Positions 36,401-48,400 of a DNA stretch of 64,000 bases are shown here, piece by piece. This DNA comes from Lutraria lutraria (taxonomy: Eukaryota; Mollusca; Bivalvia; Venerida; Mactridae): the NCBI GenBank assembly GCA_964023205.1, contig OZ026848.1, positions 33,157,912 to 33,221,911 of the forward strand, given 5' to 3'. The notes under the pieces were generated by a model. That model was not told the DNA's origin and did no database searches. It saw nothing but the letters and a program-made list of their open reading frames with translations. The translations under genes were made by a program, and so were the position numbers. Each line of letters opens with the position of its first letter. The stretch's first letter is position 1.

Positions 36401-39400
36401 ATAGTGGTAAGTTACACAGGAGGTTGTGTTGCTTTTTACACACCTTGTTGTTAAGAGATTTTATGTTCTAGTATTTCATGTCTTTATTTTTTATGATGTT
36501 GTGTTGGTTTTTTTTTAGTGTTCAACAAAAGGTAACTCCACCTCAGAAACCCAGAATTACAGACCTTCCCATGCCTCCAAAAGTAGATTATCCAAAGTAT
36601 AAAACAAGGTAAGTTAACATGTCATGTATTAAGGCTGATACCTTTTAGATAAACTGCTACAAAGTGAATACGTTTCAACATAAATTTCTTTCAGTATTGT
36701 GCTAACCATGATCATCCTGACATACTATAGATCAAGATGAAGAAATCTGTGGTTTTGTGGTTAGTTCAGCTGGTAGACCATGTTTTTATTTATGTGTATT
36801 AAGCATTTTTTGTGGGGGAAAAATCTTGTTAGAAATTGCAGAGCTTTGTCAGCTGATTGCAATGGCTCGTAAATTTCAGTAATTATGCCCCCCTTTCAAA
36901 GGAAAGGGGATATATTGCTTTGCATATGTCCGTCTGTAACCAAACCTTGTCCGACCAATAACTAGAGAACGATTTGTCATAAGCTCTTCAGATTTGGTTG
37001 GGAGGTTGGTCATCACATATAGATGACCCTATTGATTTTGGTCAAAGGTCAAGGTCACAAAGGGCATCCTTGTTTCACAAACACTTCTTGTTAGAAAACT
37101 ACTTGGAGTTATTGATAGAGGTGATAAACTTATTTTTCTGTGTGATTACTTCAGGCCGTCAAGTCCTCAAAGACAGCGTAGAATCACAGATCTACCGATG
37201 CCACCAATGTTAGATGAACCAGATTTGGATGCTGACTATGAAAACTCCCCTGGAGATTCACTCGATCCTGACGTTGACAAGAAAGAAAGTCGACCAAAAC
37301 GTCCCAAGTATATACATTGAAATTTTTTTGCTTTTTTTACATTGAACTCACAAGACTGTATCATGATTATTTCATTAATGACAATAGTTTCGTATCATTG
37401 TTTATGATATTTATTTATCATCATTGCCAAAAATAGACATTTTTTAAACCATAAAGCAAATTCACTTGTGGCCTCTAAAATGAAGGATTTGACATGTTTT
37501 TCTGCATCTGTGTACATGTGTTGTTCATGTTCAATTGATTCTAGATAGTGATTAACCTTATAAATGAATAAAGACTACAATTGATGAGAGTGACTACCTC
37601 TATATAATATTTCTGCTAGATTTTCATTGAGCAGGTCCCTGCCAAGGTTCAGTGGTGTGTTGGACTTGAAACCCGGCAGTCGGGGTTCAAATCCTGGTCG
37701 CGGCAGGTAACACCCTTGTATGAAAAATTGACAAAATGTTGATTTCCTTCCACCTCCTTATGGTCGGGTAAGTTAGTACTGGTACATGTAAGAATGCTGT
37801 CCAGGAAGACAAGTGAACCTGGCTGCCAATAACTGAAAACTAAAATTCTTGTTTTAATTTACATCAGTATATTATGTAATGTGTCAACTGTTCTATTGGC
37901 AGGATTTGTCAGCAGAGAAGACAGAATGAAAAGATAAAAGGTGCTTGGGGAGAGCGTTGTGTGGACTTGTTTCATATTGTAGAGATTATTGGTGAAGGTA
38001 CTTATGGTCAGGTATACAAAGCTAAAGACACTCTAACAGGTAAGTGTAGAAATTCAAGTTATTGTAATGTTGGTATTCACTTTTATAATCAAAACCTGTT
38101 ATGTAAAATTGAAAATGACTTTTGTAACATTACCTTAACACAGAAATTTTGAATAATTCAGGCTGGGCAATTATGCCGGAATATCGGGGGGTTGTATAAC
38201 AGTATTTTTATGGGCTCTGTACACCACAAATAATAATAATGCACAACTGAGCGATAAAAACAACAATTTAGTAACTGTTTCAATTGACAAACAACAATAG
38301 CCCCTCTCGAACACAAAATCAGCAAGCAAAACATCGGCAAGCGAAACATCAGCAAAGGCAAGTTGATCATTTCAGAATGTGTGGTTGAAGAAATACTCTT
38401 TGCTTAGTTAGGATGAAGGCAAACAGTATATGTACTGTTATTTGTGCATCAAACATAAAAAGAACAATACAATGACCAAAGGCACAAACAGTTTTCGGAC
38501 TAGCACTTTGGGTAGACATGCTTAAAGACTAAGATATTGCGAGGGCCCCACATTTTTCCAGCATGACCCATGTTTTTTTTTATTCTAGAATGCACCCTGC
38601 TGTCTGAATGCCTGACCGATATTGTTTTCCCATCACATACTAACTATTCCTTCATTAAAGACTAAAATATTACACAATCTTAATGCATCAATATTTGATT
38701 TAGATGTACAAAAAATACTTCACTTTTTCCTTGAATGATTTGAATTTTAGTGGAACAGTTGTTACTATTTAGTTATATCTGCGTAGATGAACCACTTGAA
38801 AAATATGAGTTGAGAACATTTTCATTAAAAAACCCTTAATAGCAAATCTGTTTAGCACTAGCAAGATTTTTAAGTATTACACTGTCTGGTGATTATATTG
38901 TAGATGAATTGGTTGCTTTGAAGAAAGTAAGACTTGAGAATGAAAAAGAAGGTTTTCCTATCACTGCTGTACGAGAGATTAAAATATTACGTCAACTGAA
39001 TCATCAGAGTATAGTCAACCTGAAAGAGATTGTGACAGATAAACAAGATGCTGTTGATTTCAGGAAGGACAGAGGTTAGTGGATGTTTTATAGTTCTCTC
39101 ATTACATGTTGGATAACATGGAGTTCGAGATGGGACATAGAGCCCGTCCGGTTAGCTCAGTGGTTAGAGCGTTGGTCTACTGATAAGAGGTTGTGAGTTT
39201 GATCCCAGGGCGAGGCTCACACTGTCCATAACAAATTTGACAGCAGATATTACATCATATGTTAAATTGTCCTCCACCTCTGAATTATGTGGGTTAGCTT
39301 GGTAGTAGCTTGAGATAGAATGTGTTAGTTCTGGTTGAAACCTAAATGAAGTCCAGGGAAGCTGGTTAGGATAATTGCCCGCCTGAATATAACTGAAATA

Positions 39401-42400
39401 ATGTTGAAAATGGCATTAAATCTGATGAAATAAATAAACCTATAAATAAATAAAGATAGGACATCAGCTGCTCTGACAGCCTGGTGATATGAGTGCTGAC
39501 TCCATACTGCTCATGTCTTTACATCTTCTTGAAGATCATGTATAGGTACATTCAGGTGATATTTAGATTCTTTCTAAAATATTACACTGATGTATTTCAG
39601 TTTCTTTAACTTAAAAGATATTAAGGGACTTTCTTGGCTGTGTGGTTATAGTCTGTGACTAGTTATCTCTAACCCCTCACATGTGAGGAAGCTGTCCAGC
39701 TAACTTACTGATGGTTGATGGTTCTATCCAGGTGTAAGTCTGTGACTAGTTATCTCTAACTCCTCACATGTGAGGAAGCTGTCCAGCTAACTTACTGATG
39801 GTTGATGGTTCTATCCAGGTGTAAGTCTGTGACTAGTTATTTCTAACCCCTCACATGTGAGGAAGCTGCCCAGCTAACTTACTGATGGTTGATGGTTCTA
39901 TCCAGGTGTAAGTCTGTGACTAGTTATTTCTAACCCCTCACATGTGAGGAAGCTGCCCAGCTAACTTACTGATGGTTGATGGTTCTATCCAGGTGTAAGT
40001 CTGTGGTCTTCATCCACTGTTAAAGCTGGAAAAGTTGCCCAATCGCTGTTGGTGTGATGTTATAACTTAGTAGATAGATACTTCACTCATTGGATGAGTT
40101 TTGCACTTGGTTAAGTAACAAGTTTGAGGATTGTGTATTCAAACTTCTGTATTTCCAGGGTCAATTAATCCAAATTTTCACTTCAGTATAGTTCTGTATA
40201 AAAAGCTTGATGAAATAATGAAGTGAACTCAGAGCAGTCTTTGAAATATTTTTTTGTGACAGGTTGCCCGACTTTATACTTTATGTAGGAAACTCTAAAA
40301 CTAGGTTGCTCCCCAAAAGACTTAAAGAAGGGAAAAAACGCTAATTCGAAGACTGAACTCATAGCTTAGTTTATGGTAATTAATTTTTATATTCAGTGTA
40401 TCTGTAAATATCTATCTTGAAATGTTGATAAATGACTGTTTTGTTACAGTCAGTCCTGATGGAAACGAATGGCTATTTTTTGTTCTCTGAAATGGTCATA
40501 AAATATATCAGGTACATAAAGATGTCATCTCACCCTGTCTCTGTATGACTTCAGTAAGAGAGATGACAACATTTTATTATCTTAAGATTTGTGTATTAAA
40601 TCTGCATGAAAATGCAAGTATAAGCATAGATCTGTGTTTAGCATATAAACAGACTTTCTGAGAGACATTTAACAGCATACTTTTTTATTGCTCTTTTTTT
40701 TGTAACTGTATTATTTTTATCTTGTTATATCAGATTTAACCTCTGTTACATTGTTTACCATTATGATATGAAGGAACATTAGTTTAGGTTCAGGTCTGAA
40801 TTTTCTTTTTCTTAGGTTAAAGCTTTCAGTTATCTGACTTAATGAAATGTTTTGCTTGCTGACCTCACAGATTAACTTGCTAAATAAGACAGAAATGGTG
40901 AAAGTTTTGATGATGATGTTACAGAAGGTCTTGCTATAGTTCTGTGTACTGATACTGTTAAAAACAGGAACACAAACACTGTACCTGGCTATGTTTGTAT
41001 TAACTTTTGATTCATACAAAGTAAGATTATTGTACAATCATTGTGTTATCTTATTATGCAATATTGACTGAATATTTAGCGTGTTCATATTTAACTTTAT
41101 GTCATGTATACAGTCAGTCCTGATGGAAACGAATGGCTATTTTTTGTTCTCTGAAATGGTCATAAAATATATCAGGTACATAAAGATGTCATCTCACCCT
41201 GTCTCTGTATGACTTCAGTAAGAGAGATGACAACATTTCTTACTAAAATAAATATTCTCATTTGTGTGAACTGATGTAAAACCCAGACTTCTATCTGTTT
41301 ATCTGACCATCTTTTTGTTCTGTTCTCTGTAACTTATCTGTAACATTAGCTGGTAATTATCTCCCCCCCCCCCCCCCCCTTTGAGGAGGTGGGGGGTATA
41401 TTGCTTTGCACATGTTGGTCAATCGGTCAGTTACCAAACCCATTTGGAATAATTTGGCCTAAGGTCCTCAGACTTTGTTAATAACTCATTGGTCAACTTG
41501 TTAATCTTATTTGAATACAACTTGATGACATTTTCAACTTAAGGAATAAGGTTATTATTTTTACATGTATGGAAGTACAGAGCTACAGAGGTGACCACAG
41601 ATTGGACATTGTCATAGTTCTGTCTTCCTAAATCAATTAATGGGGTTATCTGGGAATTTTTGTCCTGCTATGATAAAGTTCTTCGTTCCACCCTGTACAT
41701 ACCATTTACTTATCTTATTTGTCTTTGTTGACATGCAAAGGCCTTGTATTGTCAAAAGATTGGGTAACAATTGATGTTAATCATCAAGGTCACTGTTACT
41801 CTCAATGTAAAATCCACAGAAGATCAATAACAGGAAATTACTATCCAGTTAGCGCTTGGGGTGGCATCCGTGTTTGACTAACACCTCTTGTTTTAACTGT
41901 TGTCAGCAGATTTTGTGACCACAATGTTAAAGGAGTTGATCCCTTTAAACAGTTTTGACAAGATGTTTTAGCTCTGATGTAGGGTTGTTTTTGTGCGGAA
42001 GGCTCCGAAGTCTGTCTATAATTATTATGTTGTTCAGCTAGTATACTAATTCAGTCTGTGAAATTAATTATGTATAGAGTATAAAGGAAAACTACTCACT
42101 TTTGGTAATTTGGACTAGTAGTTCCAAATCCTAAATTCACAGACTGCTAATTAACACAATGGTCAATTGTTACTTGTTTGTTATAAATTTGATGATATTT
42201 AGAACTTTAAGATTATTATATATACATGTATGGATGTACAGAGCTACAGAGGTGACCACAGATTGGACATTGTCATAGTTCTGTCTTCCTATATCAATTA
42301 ATGGGGTTATCTGGGAATTTTTGTCTTACTGTGATAAAGTTCTTCGTTCCACCCTGTACATACCATTAACATAATCTTTATTTTGGACATGCCTAGGTCT

Positions 42401-45400
42401 CATATTGTCAAATTATTGACAACAAAATGGTTATAGTATAATTGGTTTAGACTAGGGCTGTCCCGATGTGGCTGCGTACCGATACGAACCGGTACAGTGC
42501 TGAACGATATGCGTATCGTATCGGAAGGTCCCGTATCGGCTGTATCGCGGTTTTTTATTTTGTATTAAAAACTCTTAGAATGTTGAACAACTGAACTAGA
42601 TTTGCGAATTTACTCTCATATCATCGTCGTCAATGCTTACTCAACTAATTTCCGGCCGGATTCCATACTCTATTTATAGACATTAGCAGCGTGAGGGAAA
42701 GCTAGACAACAAATTTGATTCGAATATTCAGATTTTGTCAAATAGATATTGACTTATAAATGTTACATAAAATATGGCAGTATTTTGGTTTGCCGATTAA
42801 TGAAACAAAGAAGCATGTAGTTGTCAATGCGATGTAAAGTATAATAGTGGGTCTAGCAACCTTAGAACACATAATTGTGTCTAGCCATCATAACGTCCAA
42901 GTTGAAGGTTTCAGAAGTTCATTATTAATTTAGTATTTTTAATCAATTTGACAATCATAACCCTGATTCTTTAAACAATTTTATATAGCTAGGTTCTATT
43001 TTCTTGATATAAGGCCATTTATGGGACAGAGATTAAAACTTGCTTCTGTTATAATAACATTTCTCATAATTATTTAATTTCCACAATATCAACTAACATT
43101 ATGTGCATCAAATTGATGACTGTAAGTACAAGACAATTTTAGTTTTACACCTTTTTAACAGTTAATTAGGACTTTCTAGCACCAAACAAGTGTGCAGAGT
43201 TCCCAAAAAATACTAATATTGCAAGGTTTTTGCATTATTTTGAAATATTTTTATATCGTATTGTTGATATCGCATATCGCTAGTATAGTATCACAATACG
43301 TATCGTATCGCCTGAGATCTGTATCGGGACAGCCCTAGTTTAGACTTGAGTTTTTTATTCCCCGCCCATTCAAAATGGTGTAAGGGCATAAAGTGTTGCC
43401 CCTGTTTGTCTGTCTATTCAAATTTTGGTTTCTGAGCGTTTGCTTAAGAAATATTTCATGGATTGGTTTCATATTTTACATGAAAGTCTATAAGAATAAT
43501 TGTGAATAAACTTCTATCATATAAATTTTAACATTTGTACATACGGTATTACCAAAGAATGTATTTTCAGGATTGCTAAGTTTTACAAATTCAGTCGTAC
43601 AAAACTGTAATTGAGCTGTCTGTTGATTGTAACGCATGAAATCTTCAAGGAACTGATATATAAACAAGTTAATCAAAAGTGAATCTATCCTAATTGAGAG
43701 ATAATATGTTTCCATATTGCATGCATCTTATTCTCTCCTTATATCAAACACCCCATTTTGAGGAAAAAGAAAAATTATGGCTTACCATATATACGTATAT
43801 TTAAATGACCCTTCATGTTTGTTTATTTATATATTATTATTCATATTTTAACTATTTCTAAAACATGGTACATAGGAAATATATTACACAAAATGGGCAT
43901 ATAAAGTTACAGTGTTCAAACACAAAAATATTACTGAATATACAAATTGAGACTGTAAAATTTTTAAAGGTAAATAATATCAGTAAAAATTGAAACCATG
44001 TCAAAAACGTTAAAATACAAGGATAACACAAAAAAGGAAGTAAATCCTTATTTCCATTGTGGTCCTTTATAAAATTAATGTAAATAACCAAGAAAACAAC
44101 AGCAAATTATATTAAAATGAAAAAAGAAAATGGAATACAAATTTATCTTAGAGATAATTATTATCACAAAATAAAATTACTACTACAGATTTTACATCAT
44201 TATCTAAGAATTATTGATATTTAAAATGTGTATAAAACAATTTCAAACACTAGCAAGGTCAACCAGTGTTCGATCCAGTGTGTCCAAGAATTGTTTAAAC
44301 AGTAACTCCTCAAAAACGAAATCCTGTGAATTGTAATGTCTGAAAGTGCTTTTATTAATATTCTATATCTTATGTATATTTCAGGTGCTTTTTATCTTGT
44401 ATTTGAATACATGGATCATGATTTGATGGGGATTTTAGAGTCTGGAATGGTCAACTTCAGTGAATCACACATTGCCTCATTTATGAAACAACTATTGGAA
44501 GGACTGGAGTATTGCCACAAGAAGAATTTCCTGCATCGAGACATAAAATGTTCCAATATTCTCCTGAATAACAAGTAAGTTTTTCTTATATTATCTGTGG
44601 AATAGCTGACTCTAAGACTCTGTACCAACGATGATAATTTTTAGGGAACATTCTTGGGGCATGTCCAGTATGTATAATGTAAACTCTGGCAGGAACTCAA
44701 AGTTTTCATTAATTCAATTGATAATTAGTGACTGTGTAATACTGCATATGATTTGAAAAAAAATTAAAACATTAGTTTCTGTCAATATTTAAGAAATTTC
44801 TGTAGTATACATATTAACTTTGTTAATGTTTTTAATACATTGTGAATATATCTAAATGTTGTAATGGTAATGATTCATTTATTTTGATTAGATTCATATC
44901 TATGACTTAGATGATTTTTATATCTGTCAATAAAACATAGAATTGAAATAATGAAATAGCAGAATGAATGTGGGAGGATTTCAGTCATATATTGATTTTA
45001 ATAATTGCCTCATACAGTCCTGACGTGAAAGTATATTTGTTTATATTTCTATCATCAGGGGTCAGATCAAGTTAGGAGATTGGGGACTGGCTCGTTTATA
45101 TGATGCTGAAGACAAAGAACGTTTGTATACTAATAAAGTGATAACATTATGGTACAGACCACCAGAGCTGTTACTTGGAGAGGAGAGATATGGTCCTTCT
45201 ATAGACATATGGAGTATTGGGTAAATTTTATTCTTAAGATTACCATATCTGCTTCTGTAGTGTGGTTACTGCAGAAAAAGGTCTCATCTTTATCATGGCT
45301 ACTAAATTTACCAAAAAGTCAGTAGTAGCATACAAACAACAAGGTTTTAAAAAAGGTCCACTGGAGCTGGCTTAGTCAGGAAAATTGATCATGATATTAT

Positions 45401-48400
45401 CTTGATTGTTTATGTACTTTACACTTCAATTCTGTGACATTTGATCATCTGATTTTATTCCTGAAACTTGTTCGTATCTTAATGTTTTATTGTTCAGTAT
45501 ACAAGCCAGTACACCAGTCAAATGTTTCATTAAAGTTAATTAAATGTAAATGAATTTCATCAATACAACTGAAGAGTTATATAAAAAATTTCCTGTACTG
45601 ATAGTCCTTGGCCAAACAGTGTCAATATTTGACACAAGGTGTAGTCTGCAACTTTCAAATGATTTTACTTAAAACGGTGTTTGAATTAACCTATTGTGTG
45701 CTAGATTTTTTTCGACGATGTTTAAATAATTATGTTTCATAGATTTACTATCCTGTTACAGTTGTATTCTGGGTGAATTATTTACAAAGAAGCCAATATT
45801 TCAAGCACAACAGGAACTAGCTCAGCTGGAATACATCAGTAAAACTTGTGGTTCACCTTGTCCAGCTGTCTGGCCTGATGTCATCAAACTTCCTCTATTC
45901 CACACATTTAAACCAAAAAAACAGTACAGACGAAAACTCAGGGAAGAGTTCTCATTGTAAGTAGTACTGTTTTTAATCTTAACATACTGTTTCTGGATGT
46001 GTGATTGGTCCAAACCAAATTTATTTCATACTATGGTTGTTACGAGTTAATTCCTACGGGCTTTGTCTCAGTATGTTTTTATCACAGTGACTCATTTGCT
46101 GATATGGGCAGTAGATGGATGAAACAAGTGTTTATATAGTGAAGAAACAAGTTTAATCATTTCATTCATATCTGTAATGACTATCAACTATATAAAAAAG
46201 ACAATACATAATTAATTGTTGTAAGTCCAATCTGTGCATGACCTTTTTTTTTAAAAATGGCAGAATGACATATAATTCAATCAATAATTTATAAAATGGC
46301 AGAAGGTAGTTGATAAAATAAATTCTTTTCCACGTAACAGTACTTCATGCAGTGTAACTGATAGTATGTTCAAGTTACACTTGTTCCCGATTCATTCTTT
46401 GAGTCATTAAATCTTTGAAAATAAAACTTCTACACTGACACTGTATAAACATATTAACTTGATATTGTCATACCCTCAATTGATGTTGATGTGTGGGAAA
46501 GTTGTCACTCTGTCATACAGTAGTTGTGCCATTGACAGTTTTCATAGGATTCTTGTTTAGCACCAAACATGATCCAATAATGATGATACATGGTTCACAA
46601 ATTTCAAGTGTTGTTTTACCAGACACACAAAAAACTGACAGCTTTGTATAGGAAGTGTGAATCAGGTGGAAGTTAAATATCATGTGACATTGTTACAGAT
46701 ACAGAATCATGTACAGTCTGACCTGTAAACAAAGACCACAATTTAGAAGGACATAATGTGGCCTTTATTGGTAGGTGGTCTTTATTTGGAGTCATTTTGT
46801 TTTAAATATTCTATGACCGTTTAAAAGAATGGCCTTTATCTACTGTTTGACTGTTTGTCCAAGGTTCAGATGTGATCAATCTGGTGTAGAGCAGCAGTCA
46901 TGTGATCTACCAACAGACTGTACAGCTTGACATGTATAATTGTCTATATTTAGATGTGTGATTTTGTATACTTATGTATTTACAGCCTACCAAAGTTAGC
47001 ATTAGATTTAATGGACAATATGTTAGAACTTGATCCAAGTAAAAGATGTAACGCAGAGCAAGCATTGGGCTCACCATGGCTTAAACATGTAGATGTTAGA
47101 ATCACATCACCTCCTAAGTAAGTCATGTTTTCTATGTTATGTATCATCTCTTAAACTTTTTATATAGCAATTCTGAACATTCAGAGATAAAAAGTACAAC
47201 CTCTCCATAGTCAGGGTGTCCACGGTCAGGGAAAAAGTCAGGGGGGGGGGAAATCACGGTCAGGGAATTGTCAGGGAATTTTGGAATTTAAGAAAAAGTC
47301 AGGGAATTTTGAAATGACAAATCTATGAATTATTTTTTAAAACATGAAGAATAAGGAAATTAAGGAAAAACAAACCTCCGAACAATCTAGATTACATATA
47401 TTTACAAAAGAGTAATACAATAACAGTTGGTAAAGTAAAAGGTGAAAATTGTTGGCTGTATGGGAGGAGGGGACCAACAGATGTCAGTACTTAAGCGTAA
47501 AATACAAAAACTTTAGTCAGGGAAAATTTGATTTCAGTCCGGGAATTTTGCTTTACTTAAATTGTGGACACCCTGATAGTGACCCTCTCTTGAGCTATGA
47601 CCTCTCTTCAACAACAGCATGATTTTTCCCAACTGTACAATTTAACTATTGATCTAACCTCTTCAAAGCAACAACCTCTCAGCAACAACATAATTTTGCA
47701 AATGGTGTTGCTTTGAAGAAGTTGCACTGTATACATGAATCATGTGGTTTTGTATTATATATTTTAAATATGTGAGACAATGTTTATTAGAGATATGTTT
47801 TCAGTTGTCACAATTTAAGACTAGATATTTCATAAACAAGTTTTTATGTGCCACTTTTAAAATCATATATTTTAGTCCATACTGTGTTCAGTTAATATCT
47901 ACTTACAATGTGTCTATCAAGAGTAATTGTAGAATAATTACTGGAACCTTACAGTAGAACAGTATAAAGTTATCTTACAAGTAACGTAATCATAGAAATA
48001 TTTGTTGTCTTCTTGTTGGACTCTGTTTTATTATGTGTGTATACATTTGAATATTTAGTTTGCCAAAGGACCAGGATTGTCATGAAATGTGGAGTAAAAA
48101 TAGAAAGAAATATCTGAAAGAGATGAAGAATCGTGGAGAGGATGCTGGTGCGGGTCAAAAAATGTCGGATCATGGTATGTTAACTTCTGTTTCTTAAGTT
48201 TCAATAAATTATAAGGATATGAAATAAGTGTAGTCGGTGTGGTGGATCCATGGTCAGATGGTAACATGCTGAACTACTGAACAAAAGGTCATGGGTTCAA
48301 ATTTTAGCTCCGCCTTTTGAATTTTTCAGGGACGCTTTTTCAGTATACCCATCCTAAATAACGAGCCAAGTACTGTGTTTAGAAACACACAGGAATCAAA

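Noticed and set aside
38158..38370. 70-residue minus-strand ORF in CDK12 intron 5
   Set aside because: No homology and no consistent splice or promoter signals.
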